NCBI GenBank assembly: GCA_017744365.1
Contig: JAGIBL010000003.1
Location: forward strand, 186,001-250,000
Reading direction: 5' to 3'
DNA from: Nocardioidaceae bacterium
Lineage (GTDB): Bacteria > Actinomycetota > Actinomycetes > Propionibacteriales > Nocardioidaceae
Length of the DNA stretch: 64,000 nucleotides
The translations under genes and the position numbers were made by a program. The stretch's first letter is position 1. Each line of letters opens with the position of its first letter. The notes under the pieces are model-generated. The model was not told the DNA's origin and ran no database searches. It saw nothing but the letters and a program-made list of their open reading frames with translations. Positions 7,956 to 15,627 of the stretch are shown piece by piece.

Positions 7956-9064
7956 CGGCGCCCCCGCCGCAGCCGGGCACGGGCACGCTGCAGCGCCGTG
8001 GGCCGGTCGACCGCCGCCTGGAGCTCCCTGATCCGGGCCGACCGTGCGGACTGCCGGACCTCCAGGTGCTCCAGCTGGCGGAGCACCGCGTCCAGCAACG
8101 CGTCCAGCAGCGCACCGTCGTCGAGCCGGTCGGGGGTGTCCGCGCCGGCGGTGGCGATCGGCAGGGCCAGCTCGGCCAGGTCGCCGGCCACGGTGACCTC
8201 GTCGCCGCGCGCGGCCAGCTCGGCCACGACGGCCTCGGCGCGCCGCGTCAGCCACGGCGCCGCGTCGTCGGGCACCAGGATCCGGGTCCGGTCCGGCGCG
8301 CTCTCCAGACCGGGCGCGATCAGGTTGTGCCGGACCGCGTGCACGTAGCGGCGCCGCAGCGGGAACCGCTCCCCGAGCCGGGCGTTGAGCCGGCGCAGCA
8401 CCTCGGTCTCGGCCAGCCCGAGCGACTCGTTGCGCAGGCCCTCGGGCAGCGTGGCGCGGGCCGGGTCGAGGCCGAGGATGCCCGCGAAGCGCTGCCAGAG
8501 CAGCGACGGCTCCGCGTCGGGACCGGGCACGGTGAGCAGGTGGAACTCGCCGGGCTTCACGAAGGCGCCCCAGCGGTTGAGCGCGTGCACCGGGTCCTGC
8601 TCCTGCCAGTACGGCGCGTCCGCGTCGTCGCGGAGACGGTCAAGGTAGGCCGCGAAGGTGACCTGGCCGCGCGCCCGGACCGCGTGCTGCCACATCGCGG
8701 GGACCTGCCGCCCGGGGTCGCGAGCGCCGTACACGACCCGCACCTGGGTGCCGGGAGCGATCGCGTCCAGGAACATCCGGATTCGCTCGGGAGCGGTGCG
8801 GCAGAGCACCTCGTCGCTGACGACGGCGGTGCCCGGCACGGCGTCGACCGCCGCGGCCAGGTCACGCCAGCCGGCGCGCGGCAGGTCCTGGGCCCACGGG
8901 GCCTCGCGCAGCTGGGCGGCCGCCGCGAGCTGGCGGTTGCGGTCCCCCAACGGCAGGTCGATGCCGTGCTCGGCGAGCAGGGCGCGGTTCGACCAGAGCA
9001 CCCGCTGCAGGTAGGTGGTCCCGGTCTTCGGCGCCCCCACGTGGAGGATCAGGACCCGGGCCAT
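7952..9064 (-). CDS. Sulfotransferase family protein
   Basis: 370 residues. The N-terminus HVGAPKTGTTYLQ (residues 8-20) is the 5'-phosphosulfate-binding loop of PAPS-dependent sulfotransferases. YGARDPGRQVPAMWQ near residue 110 corresponds to the 3'-phosphate site (R.P......W). The last ~60 residues are Arg-rich and helical (LRQLEHLEVRQSARSARIREL). It would add sulfate to a carbohydrate or lipid of the cell surface. The gene is first in an operon with the GT29-like and coiled-coil genes. The ATG at 9064 has no Shine-Dalgarno but has TAACCT seven bases upstream, suggesting a leaderless mRNA. Confidence 0.8.
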   Translation of the reverse strand: MARVLILHVGAPKTGTTYLQRVLWSNRALLAEHGIDLPLGDRNRQLAAAAQLREAPWAQDLPRAGWRDLAAAVDAVPGTAVVSDEVLCRTAPERIRMFLDAIAPGTQVRVVYGARDPGRQVPAMWQHAVRARGQVTFAAYLDRLRDDADAPYWQEQDPVHALNRWGAFVKPGEFHLLTVPGPDAEPSLLWQRFAGILGLDPARATLPEGLRNESLGLAETEVLRRLNARLGERFPLRRRYVHAVRHNLIAPGLESAPDRTRILVPDDAAPWLTRRAEAVVAELAARGDEVTVAGDLAELALPIATAGADTPDRLDDGALLDALLDAVLRQLEHLEVRQSARSARIRELQAAVDRPTALQRARARLRRGRR

Positions 9065-9071
9065 GCCGGAC

Positions 9072-9077
9072 AGGTTA
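9072..9077 (-). promoter_or_regulatory. -10 box of a leaderless promoter for the sulfotransferase gene
   Basis: TAACCT on the minus strand ends seven bases before the ATG at 9064 and fits TANNNT. No ribosome-binding site is present, which supports transcription starting at the start codon. Confidence 0.5.
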
Positions 9078-9084
9078 GCGGGGC

Positions 9085-9198
9085 CGGAGCGTCGTCAGGC
9101 GTGGTGCATGGCAAGGCGGAGGAGGGAAGGCGTCCTTCAGCGGAGCGGGACGTCGACCGACGACAACGCAGCCAGGTGCCGTGCCTGACGACGCTCCG
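9085..9198. repeat. 16-bp perfect inverted repeat with 82-base spacer
   Basis: CGGAGCGTCGTCAGGC at 9085-9100 and its exact reverse complement at 9183-9198 flank an 82-base purine-rich spacer. The right arm begins four bases after the stop codon of the betaine-binding protein gene. The left arm lies just upstream of the sulfotransferase promoter. The loop is too long for an ordinary terminator. It may be a transcript-end structure or the ends of a small remnant element. Confidence 0.6.
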
Positions 9199-9201
9199 CT
9201 G

Positions 9202-10161
9202 CTAGAGGAGGCCCTTGTCCTTCAGGTACTCCTCCGCCACGTCGGCCGCCTTCTCGCGGTCGTTGTCGACCTTGCCGATCAGCTCGGTCAGGTCCTCGGT
9301 GGTGAGCACCGACGACAGCTTGTCGAGGGCCTCCTTGGCCTCGGCGTGGTCGGCCAGCCAGGCGCTGTTCACGATCGGGACCAGGTTCTCCGCGTTCTGC
9401 AGGTGCTGGTCGTCGTCGAGGATGACCAGCTCGTTCTGCTCCAGGGTGGCGTCGGTGGTGCCGACCGCGCCGAGCTGGGTGATCCCGTCGACCAGGTCCT
9501 TCTTCGTCGCCGGGCTGCCGAAGCCGGTCGGCTCGAAGCCGGTGAACTTGATCTTGTAGGTCGCCGCCAGGCCCTTCTGGCAGTCCGGGCGCTGCGGGCA
9601 GTCCTCGGCCCCGCCGAGCTTGATGCCGATCCCGGAGGCGCCGAGGTCGGAGAGCGTCTTGAGGCTGTGCTCGTCGGCGAACTTCTTGGTCACCGCGAAC
9701 GCGTTGGCGTCCTGGGCGTCGGCCGGCTGCAGCGCGGTCAGGCCGTCCTTGGCGGCCAGCTCGTTGAGCTTGGCCAGGGTGGCCTGGGTGTCGGGGGAGG
9801 CGACCTTGGGCGCGTTGTCCCCGTTGGCCTTGCGGTTGAGCGCCTCGGTGAAGGAGGACAGGTAGTCCGCCGAGATCTGCACGTCGCCCTTCATCAGCGG
9901 GTCCAGGTAGATGTCGCGGGCGCCCAGGTTCTTGATCGAGGCGTCGAAGCCGGCCTTGTCCAGCAGGGCCTTGTAGAGCTCGGTCATGATGTCGGCCTCG
10001 GTGAACTGCTGACCGACGATCACCACCTTGCCGAGGTCGGCCTTGGCGTCCGTGCCACCGCTCTTCTTGTCGTCGTCGGAGCTGCCGCAGGCCGCCGCGG
10101 TGGCCAGCAGCCCGAGGGTTGCCAGCACGACCAGGAGCCGGCGTACGAGGGTGTTCTTCAT
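9202..10161 (-). CDS. Glycine-betaine/quaternary amine ABC importer, substrate-binding lipoprotein
   Basis: 319 residues; ATG 10161. The N-terminal signal (MKNTLVRR, hydrophobic core) ends in TAAAC with Cys25 as the likely lipidated residue, a slightly weak lipobox. The mature part fits the OpuAC/ProX type: VVIVGQQFTEADIMTELYK near the start, then ARDIYLDPLMKGDVQISADY, and a late NSAWLADH segment. It would capture an osmoprotectant such as glycine betaine, carnitine or choline and deliver it to the two permeases encoded upstream. It is 132 bases after the second permease gene and has its own leader. Ligand-box aromatic residues were not resolved, so the ligand stays open. Confidence 0.82.
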   Translation of the reverse strand: MKNTLVRRLLVVLATLGLLATAAACGSSDDDKKSGGTDAKADLGKVVIVGQQFTEADIMTELYKALLDKAGFDASIKNLGARDIYLDPLMKGDVQISADYLSSFTEALNRKANGDNAPKVASPDTQATLAKLNELAAKDGLTALQPADAQDANAFAVTKKFADEHSLKTLSDLGASGIGIKLGGAEDCPQRPDCQKGLAATYKIKFTGFEPTGFGSPATKKDLVDGITQLGAVGTTDATLEQNELVILDDDQHLQNAENLVPIVNSAWLADHAEAKEALDKLSSVLTTEDLTELIGKVDNDREKAADVAEEYLKDKGLL

Positions 10162-10293
10162 GGGGGTTGTTCCGCCTTCTGTGTCCCGCGGCACCGGGGA
10201 TACCGCGCGTGTCCGGCGGGCCTGGCCACAGCCGGTGGGGTGCCTCCGGTCGTTCGTGCCCGCATCTGGGACCTCTGGGTCCTGAGTCAGAAC

Positions 10294-10977
10294 CTAGCGT
10301 CCCCCCACCGACAATGGACTGGCCCAGCGCTGGATCGCAACGAAAATAAGCTCCAGCGCGAGCGCCACCGCGGCCACGATCAGCGACCCGGCGACCACCT
10401 CGGCAGTCTGGTTCGCGGCGTACCCGTGGGTGATGATCCGGCCCAGCCCGGGCCCGGCCACCAGCGCCGCGATCGTCGCGGTCGCCCACACCTGGACCAC
10501 CGCCAGCCTCAGGCCGGCGATGATGAGCGGCGCCGCCAGCGGCAGCTCGACCCGGCGCAGCAGGGTCGCCTCGGACATGCCCATCCCGCGGGCGGCCTCG
10601 ACCACGTCGCGGTCCACCTCGACCATCCCGGTGTAGGTGTTGGTGACGATCGGCGGCAGCGCGAACAGGGCCAGCGTGACCAGGGTCGCCTCCCCGGAGC
10701 GGCCGAACGGGCCGAACGGGTCGGTGCCCAGTGGGCCCAGCGCGAGCAGCGAGAGCAGCGCCACGATCGGGACCGCGCGGCCGACGTTGGTCAGGTTGAC
10801 CGCGAGCACGCCGCCGCGACCGCGGTGCCCGAGCCAGAGCGCCAGCGGCAGGCCGACCGCGACGGCGACCAGCACCGAGACCACGGTGAGCAGGCTGTGC
10901 TGGTAGAGCAGGTGCGGCACCCCGGTGTCGCCGCGCCAGTGGTCGCCGTCGCGGAACCAGTCCCAGACCCCGTTCAT
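10294..10977 (-). CDS. Betaine-type ABC importer permease
   Basis: 227 residues with about five or six membrane helices. The EAA-type cytoplasmic loop is EAARGMGMSEATLLRRVELPLAAPLI (cited in part; centred near residue 135), the coupling helix to the ATPase. The ATG overlaps the stop of the other permease gene (ATGA), so the two are co-translated and probably heterodimerise, as in OpuCB/OpuCD. The N-terminus (WDWFRDGDHWRG) is soluble and acidic. Assignment to the betaine/carnitine/choline family follows from the permease pair, the ProV-like ATPase with a CBS domain and the ProX-like binding protein. Confidence 0.82.
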   Translation of the reverse strand: MNGVWDWFRDGDHWRGDTGVPHLLYQHSLLTVVSVLVAVAVGLPLALWLGHRGRGGVLAVNLTNVGRAVPIVALLSLLALGPLGTDPFGPFGRSGEATLVTLALFALPPIVTNTYTGMVEVDRDVVEAARGMGMSEATLLRRVELPLAAPLIIAGLRLAVVQVWATATIAALVAGPGLGRIITHGYAANQTAEVVAGSLIVAAVALALELIFVAIQRWASPLSVGGR

Positions 10978-11690
10978 CCCGGCACCACCGCCTCGGCGGA
11001 CGTCGTACGGCGTCTCGTCCAGGGAGTCAGCACCCGCTGCACCCCGACCAGCAGCAGGTCGAGCACCACCGCGAGCGCCACCACCAGCACGGTGGCCGCG
11101 AGCACCTGCGCGTGGAAGGTCGTGGTGGTGCCGTCCACGATCAGCTGACCGAGGCCGCCGTAGTCCAGGATCGCGCCGACGGTGGTGAGCGCGACGGTGG
11201 AGACGGTGGCCACCCGCAGGCCGGCCATGATCGTCGGCAGCGCCAGCGGCAGCTCCACCCGCCAGAGCAGCCGGCCGCGGCCGTAGCCCATCCCGAGCGC
11301 CGCCTCGCGCACGTCCGCAGGCACCGCGCGCAGCCCCTCGATCATGTTGCGGACCAGGATCGTCAGCGAGTAGAGCGCCAGCCCGATCACGACCGTCCGG
11401 CGGCCCAGGCCGGTCCACGGCACCAGCAGCGAGAACAGCGCCAGCGACGGAATCGTGTAGATCGCGGTGGTCGTCCCGACGATCAGCCCCTCGAGTTTTC
11501 GGTAGCGTCGGGCGAGCAGTGCCAGCGGCGCCGCGATGACCAGGCCGAGCAGGACCGAGATCAGCACGATCTCGACGTGCTGCTGGAGGGCGTCGGTGAG
11601 CTCGCTGGCACGTGTGGAGTAGTACCGCCCGCAGATCCACTCGTTGCGGGTCAGGCAGTTGTCCAGCGGAGGAGCCACCGATGAGACCAC
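10974..11690 (-). CDS. Betaine-type ABC importer permease, 5' end overlapping the divergent ATPase gene
   Basis: 238 residues. After a soluble segment with DNCLTRNEWICGRYY there are about five helices and an EAA loop (REAALGMGYGRGRLLWRVELP). That N-terminal segment is typical of OpuCB-like permeases, so the start must lie near 11690. GTG 11690 is preferred because TAGGTT sits six bases before it (11697-11702). No Shine-Dalgarno fits either GTG 11690 or GTG 11678. With this start the first ten bases are shared, on opposite strands, with the ATPase gene. The gene overlaps the second permease by ATGA. Confidence 0.8.
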   Translation of the reverse strand: MVSSVAPPLDNCLTRNEWICGRYYSTRASELTDALQQHVEIVLISVLLGLVIAAPLALLARRYRKLEGLIVGTTTAIYTIPSLALFSLLVPWTGLGRRTVVIGLALYSLTILVRNMIEGLRAVPADVREAALGMGYGRGRLLWRVELPLALPTIMAGLRVATVSTVALTTVGAILDYGGLGQLIVDGTTTTFHAQVLAATVLVVALAVVLDLLLVGVQRVLTPWTRRRTTSAEAVVPG

Positions 11691-12694
11691 GCAGCGAACC
11701 TAGCGGGTCGAGCGCCGAAGGCTCCACGATCCGGCTCGAAGGACTGGGAAAGACCTACGAGGACGGCACCGTGGCGGTGCAGTCGCTGGACCTCGACGTG
11801 CCCGCCGGCAAGCTCGTCTGCCTGGTCGGGCCGTCCGGCTGCGGCAAGTCGACGACGCTCAAGATGGTGAACCGGCTGATCGAGCCGACGACCGGGCGCA
11901 TCCTCATCGACGGCCGCGACATCACCGGCGAGGACCCGGTCAAGCTGCGCCGTGGGATCGGCTACGTGATCCAGCAGGTGGGGCTCTTCCCGCACCAGGA
12001 CATCGCCACCAACGTGGCCACGGTGCCCTCGCTGCTCGGCTGGGACCGCCGCCGCGCGCGCGAGCGGGCGCTCGAGCTGCTCGACCTCGTCGGGCTGGAC
12101 CCGGCGACCTTCGCCAAGCGGTACCCGCACCAGCTCTCCGGCGGTCAGCGGCAGCGGGTCGGAGTGGCGCGCGCGCTCGCCGCGGACCCGCCGGTACTGC
12201 TCATGGACGAGCCGTTCGGAGCCGTCGACCCGGTGGTCCGCGGCCGCCTGCAGGACCAGTTCCTGCACATCCAGCGCGACCTGGGCAAGACCGTGCTGAT
12301 GGTCACCCACGACATCGACGAGGCCGTGAAGATGGGTGACAAGGTCGCGGTCTTCGCCGTCGGCGGCCGGCTGGCCCAGTACGACGTCCCGGCGGCCGTC
12401 CTGGGCGCCCCGGCGGACGACTTCGTGGCCGAGTTCGTCGGAAGCGCCCGCGGGATGCGCCGGCTCGCGGTCACCCCGATCGACCCGGCGCACCTGGAGC
12501 CGCTGGACGGCATCAACGCGGCCGACCTGGCCGGCACCGTGGACGTGGGCTCGACGCTCGAGGACGCGATGGCGCTGCTCATGCGCGAGGACAAGGACAT
12601 GGTCGGGATCACCGACGGAGCCCGCTTCCTGGGCGTGCTCACCCCCAACGGGATCCACCGGATGCTGCGCGCGGACGTGAACCGCGGCGCCTAG
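11681..12694 (+). CDS. Betaine-type ABC importer ATP-binding protein with CBS domain
   Basis: 337 residues; ATG 11681 with GGAGGAG about seven bases upstream. Walker A is GPSGCGKST (residues 50-58), the signature LSGGQRQRVGVARALA, Walker B VLLMDEPFGAVD and the switch His in MVTHD. The C-terminus carries a CBS-like segment (STLEDAMALLMREDKDMVGI), as in ProV/OpuCA, where it senses ionic strength or c-di-AMP. It powers the two permeases on the opposite strand. Its stop abuts the stop of the convergent membrane-protein gene with no gap (12694/12695). Such ATPases normally lie in the same operon as their permeases; here the gene is flipped. Confidence 0.87.
   Translation: MRPRSEPSGSSAEGSTIRLEGLGKTYEDGTVAVQSLDLDVPAGKLVCLVGPSGCGKSTTLKMVNRLIEPTTGRILIDGRDITGEDPVKLRRGIGYVIQQVGLFPHQDIATNVATVPSLLGWDRRRARERALELLDLVGLDPATFAKRYPHQLSGGQRQRVGVARALAADPPVLLMDEPFGAVDPVVRGRLQDQFLHIQRDLGKTVLMVTHDIDEAVKMGDKVAVFAVGGRLAQYDVPAAVLGAPADDFVAEFVGSARGMRRLAVTPIDPAHLEPLDGINAADLAGTVDVGSTLEDAMALLMREDKDMVGITDGARFLGVLTPNGIHRMLRADVNRGA
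11697..11702 (-). promoter_or_regulatory. -10 box for the permease operon, inside the ATPase gene
   Basis: TAGGTT on the minus strand ends six bases before GTG 11690. It lies within codons 6-8 of the divergent ATPase gene, so the importer operon would be transcribed from inside that coding region. Confidence 0.45.
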
Positions 12695-13276
12695 TTACGC
12701 GAGCTTGGCCTTCTTGTCCTGGGTGGCCTCCTTGACCACCTGGGCGACCTGCTCGTCGAAGGCGACCAGGTCCTCGACGTCGGTGACCGCGGCGGCCTCC
12801 TCGCGCAGCAGCTCGATCGACTTCTCCAGCTCGGCGACACGCTGCTGGGCCTGCACCGTCGCGGCCTCGGCGGTCTCGGCACGCACCTTCTCGGCCGCGG
12901 CGAGCTGCTGGGACTGCACCAGCGCGCCCTGGAGCTCGCGCACCGACAGGTTCGAGGCGGCGAGCCGCTCGGTCATCGCGGTGGTGAACTCGGCGTGCTC
13001 GGCGGCCCGCTCGGTGAACAGGGACCGGTACGCGTTCGCCGCGGCGGCACGGTCGGCGGCATTCTCGCGGCGCGACTGGAGCACCTCGGTCCAGACGATC
13101 CGCAGGGCGGCCCAGCCGAGCGCCACGGCAGCCACCGAGCTGACGCTGAGCAGGGCCGGGGACTGGGTGGGCAGGGCGAGCAGGACGGCAACGGTGGCGA
13201 CCCCGAGAAGAGCCACCGCGACGGTGACGCGAACACTGCGCTGTCGACGACGTGCGGAGGACCGGGTTGCTGCCAT
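12695..13276 (-). CDS. Membrane protein with cytoplasmic coiled coil, function unknown
   Basis: 193 residues. A basic N-terminus (SSARRRQRSVR) precedes two hydrophobic helices (residues ~18-60). Then follows a long Glu/Gln/Ala-rich coiled coil (LQGALVQSQQLAAAEKVRAE, VAELEKSIELLREEAAAV) and a Lys-rich end. The topology suggests two helices anchoring a cytoplasmic helical arm. Homologues are commonly seen after the fol operon of actinobacteria, but no function is established that I can name. ATG 13276 has no Shine-Dalgarno; TACCCT six bases upstream suggests a leaderless transcript. Confidence 0.7.
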   Translation of the reverse strand: MAATRSSARRRQRSVRVTVAVALLGVATVAVLLALPTQSPALLSVSSVAAVALGWAALRIVWTEVLQSRRENAADRAAAANAYRSLFTERAAEHAEFTTAMTERLAASNLSVRELQGALVQSQQLAAAEKVRAETAEAATVQAQQRVAELEKSIELLREEAAAVTDVEDLVAFDEQVAQVVKEATQDKKAKLA

Positions 13277-13282
13277 GCAGCC

Positions 13283-13288
13283 AGGGTA
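13283..13288 (-). promoter_or_regulatory. -10 box of a leaderless promoter
   Basis: TACCCT on the minus strand ends six bases before ATG 13276 of the coiled-coil membrane protein gene, fitting TANNNT. Confidence 0.45.
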
Positions 13289-13293
13289 GGTGG

Positions 13294-13794
13294 CTAGTCG
13301 GATCGGGGCGGGACGCGACACGCGTGCTCGAGCAGCAGGCCCGCCGCGAGGGCCACACCGGCGCCGGCCGCGGCCACCAGGGCGTGCAGGATCGCCCGCT
13401 GCGCGGCGTCGCCGCCGACGTTGAGGTTCGAGATCGTCGTGCCCAGGAAGCCGCCGAACGCGAAGGCGCCGATCCGGGCGATGGTCTTGCCGAGCACCAG
13501 CCGGGACAGCCCCTGCTGCACGGTGAGCAGCCGCGGGTTGCGTCGTACGGTGCGCCAGGTGAGGAACGCGATCCCGACGACCACCGCGGCCACGAACCAG
13601 GTGACCCCGACGAGCAGCCAGGGGACCATCGGCGTCGGCTGGTCCGTGCGGATCGCCTGCCCGCGCCACGCCCAGCCCAGGAACATCCCGGCCAGGCCGA
13701 TCACCACCAGCGGGCCGGGCCCGGTGACGCGGACGTAGCCCGACGGTCGTGGCGGCTCCTCGTCCTGCCGCTCGGGCGGCAGATCGCGGGTCAT
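13294..13794 (-). CDS. DUF3180 family membrane protein
   Basis: 166 residues. A Pro/Glu-rich N-terminus (ERQDEEPPRPSG) is followed by about four helices (PGPLVVIGLAGMFLGWAW, PWLLVGVTWFVAAVVVGIAF, a shorter pair around residues 110-160). It matches the DUF3180 protein that follows folK in many actinobacteria (Rv3605c position in M. tuberculosis). The ATG overlaps the folK stop (ATGA), so it is translationally coupled to the folate genes. Its function is unknown; it is not a folate enzyme. Confidence 0.8.
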   Translation of the reverse strand: MTRDLPPERQDEEPPRPSGYVRVTGPGPLVVIGLAGMFLGWAWRGQAIRTDQPTPMVPWLLVGVTWFVAAVVVGIAFLTWRTVRRNPRLLTVQQGLSRLVLGKTIARIGAFAFGGFLGTTISNLNVGGDAAQRAILHALVAAAGAGVALAAGLLLEHACRVPPRSD

Positions 13795-14366
13795 TCGAAG
13801 TCGAGCTCCAGGTCGTCGCGGCGGGTGATCCCGTCGCGACCCGTCTTCTCCAGCAGCTCGGCGATCGGGCCGGCGCCGGGGATCTCCGCATCCGGCTCCA
13901 GGTCGAACCACGGCGCCAGCACGAACGCGCGCTCGGCGGCACGCGGGTGCGGCAGGGTCAGGTGCTCGTCGTCGGCGCGACGGTCGCCGACCACGATCAG
14001 GTCCACGTCCAGGGTCCGCGGGGCGTTCCGTACGACATCGGGGCCGCGGTCGCGCCCGAAGGCGGACTCGACCGCCAGTGCGCGCTCCAGCAGCGTCTTC
14101 GCCGACAGCGTGGTGTCGAAGGTGACGATCGCGTTGAGGTAGTCCTCGGAGTCCTCGGGGGCGTCGATCGGCGCGGTCTCGTAGACCGGCGAGACGCCGG
14201 TGACCCAGACCTCCGGGGTGTCCGCGATCGCGTCCACCGCGCCCTGGAGGGTGACCAGCCGGTCGCCCAGGTTGGAACCGAGCGAGACCACCGCGCGACG
14301 AATGGGGTGCATCTCGCCGGTGAGCGTGTCGGTGTCGATGACGGCCGGGTTGGGTGTCTCGGTCAT
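13791..14366 (-). CDS. folK: 6-hydroxymethyl-7,8-dihydropterin pyrophosphokinase
   Basis: 191 residues. It transfers pyrophosphate from ATP to 6-hydroxymethyldihydropterin, just before dihydropteroate synthase. Signature elements: VVSLGSNLGDR near residue 25, the substrate loop VYETAPI, FGRDRG and RTLDVDLIVV, whose two Asp residues bind Mg, and LPHPRAAERAFVL. The first ~20 residues before the core are an extension also seen in relatives. It overlaps folB (ATGA at 14363-14366) and DUF3180, making one tightly coupled operon. Confidence 0.93.
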   Translation of the reverse strand: MTETPNPAVIDTDTLTGEMHPIRRAVVSLGSNLGDRLVTLQGAVDAIADTPEVWVTGVSPVYETAPIDAPEDSEDYLNAIVTFDTTLSAKTLLERALAVESAFGRDRGPDVVRNAPRTLDVDLIVVGDRRADDEHLTLPHPRAAERAFVLAPWFDLEPDAEIPGAGPIAELLEKTGRDGITRRDDLELDFE

Positions 14367-14725
14367 GCGCGACTCCGGGTGATCGTGAGCGCGACGTCCG
14401 AGAACGTCGCCTCGATGGGCGCGTGCGGCTTGTGCACGGTGACTTCCACCGACTCCACCTGGCGATACCCGAGGCACACGTCCGCGACGCGCTGCGCCAG
14501 GGTCTCGATCAGGTCGACCGGGTCCTTCTCCACCGCGGCGACCACCGCGGTCACGAGCGAGCCGTAGTCGACGGTGGCTCCCAGGTCGTCCGACGCGGCG
14601 GCCGAAGCGGTGTCGAGGGAGAGCACCAGGTCGATCACGAAGAGCTGTCCGTCGCGTCGCTCGAAGTCGAACACACCGTGGTGTGCATGGATCTCGATGC
14701 CCCGCACCGCCAGCCGATCACTCAT
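14363..14725 (-). CDS. folB: Dihydroneopterin aldolase
   Basis: 120 residues, full family length. It cleaves 7,8-dihydroneopterin to 6-hydroxymethyldihydropterin and glycolaldehyde. Seen: RGIEIHAHHGVFDFER at the start (substrate Glu region), VDYGSLV, LIETLAQRVAD with the conserved LIE, and the late catalytic Lys in VTVHKPHAP. It overlaps folP by ATGA upstream and folK downstream. Expression is presumably set by the whole folE-folK transcript. Confidence 0.93.
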   Translation of the reverse strand: MSDRLAVRGIEIHAHHGVFDFERRDGQLFVIDLVLSLDTASAAASDDLGATVDYGSLVTAVVAAVEKDPVDLIETLAQRVADVCLGYRQVESVEVTVHKPHAPIEATFSDVALTITRSRA

Positions 14726-15627
14726 TGTTCGTCGACCCTACCCGGGGCTCCGAAGCCGCCAAACTCGGCTCCCTTCCAGCGCGCGACCACCTTGAGCGCG
14801 TCCACGCTGGCCCGCGCCTCGTGCACCCGGACGGCCCAGACGCCGAGCATGCCGGCCAGCGTGGTCAGCGCGGTGTTGGCGTCCTCGCGGTCCAGCACCG
14901 GGCGCGGCGTCCCGTCCGGGTCGGCGAGCAGCGCGCCCAGGAACGACTTGCGCGAGGAGCCCAGCAGCAGCGGGTACCCCAGGTCGAGCTCGCCGATCCG
15001 GCGCAGCAGCTCCCAGTTGTGCTCGGCGGTCTTCGCGAAACCGAGCCCGGGGTCGACGGCCAGCCGGTCCGGGGCGATCCCGGCGGCCAGGGCCGCGTCC
15101 ACGCGGGCGCGCAGCTCGTCGCGGACCTCGACCGCCACGTCGTCGTACGAGGCTCGCTGCTGCATCACGTCGGCGTGGCCGCGCCAGTGCATCGCGACGT
15201 ACGACGCCCCGCGCTCGGCCACCACCCGCAGGATGTCCGGGTCGGCGAGTCCCCCGGAGACGTCGTTGACCAGCTGCGCGCCGGCGTCGAGCGCGGCGGC
15301 GGCCACCTCGGCGCGCATCGTGTCGACCGAGACCACCGCACCCTCGGCGGCGAGCGCCTCGATCACCGGGACCACCCGCGCGAGCTCCTCGGCCACCAGC
15401 GGCCGGGTCGCTCCCGGACGGGTGGACTCACCACCGATGTCGAGCAGGTCGGCGCCCTCGGCGAGCATCTCCCGGCCGTGCGCGATCGCGGAGTCCGACT
15501 CCAGCCAGCGACCGCCGTCGGAGAACGAGTCCGGGGTCACGTTGACCACGGCCATCACCAGCGGCCGGCCGAGCGCCGGCAGCCCGGCGACGTACCGGGG
15601 GGTGAGCTCAGCCAGCGGCGGGCGCAT
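14722..15627 (-). CDS. folP: Dihydropteroate synthase
   Basis: 301 residues. It condenses the pterin pyrophosphate from FolK with p-aminobenzoate; it is the sulfonamide target. Key loops are present: VMAVVNVTPDSFSDGG (loop 1), DIGGESTRPGA (loop 2), VSVDTMRAEVA, VNDVSGG, DPGLGFAKT (pterin site) and PLLLGSSRKSFLG with the conserved Lys. The start overlaps the end of the upstream methyltransferase gene by 20 bases. Both FolE and FolP lie in this run, but the methyltransferase separates them. Confidence 0.93.
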   Translation of the reverse strand: MRPPLAELTPRYVAGLPALGRPLVMAVVNVTPDSFSDGGRWLESDSAIAHGREMLAEGADLLDIGGESTRPGATRPLVAEELARVVPVIEALAAEGAVVSVDTMRAEVAAAALDAGAQLVNDVSGGLADPDILRVVAERGASYVAMHWRGHADVMQQRASYDDVAVEVRDELRARVDAALAAGIAPDRLAVDPGLGFAKTAEHNWELLRRIGELDLGYPLLLGSSRKSFLGALLADPDGTPRPVLDREDANTALTTLAGMLGVWAVRVHEARASVDALKVVARWKGAEFGGFGAPGRVDEQ

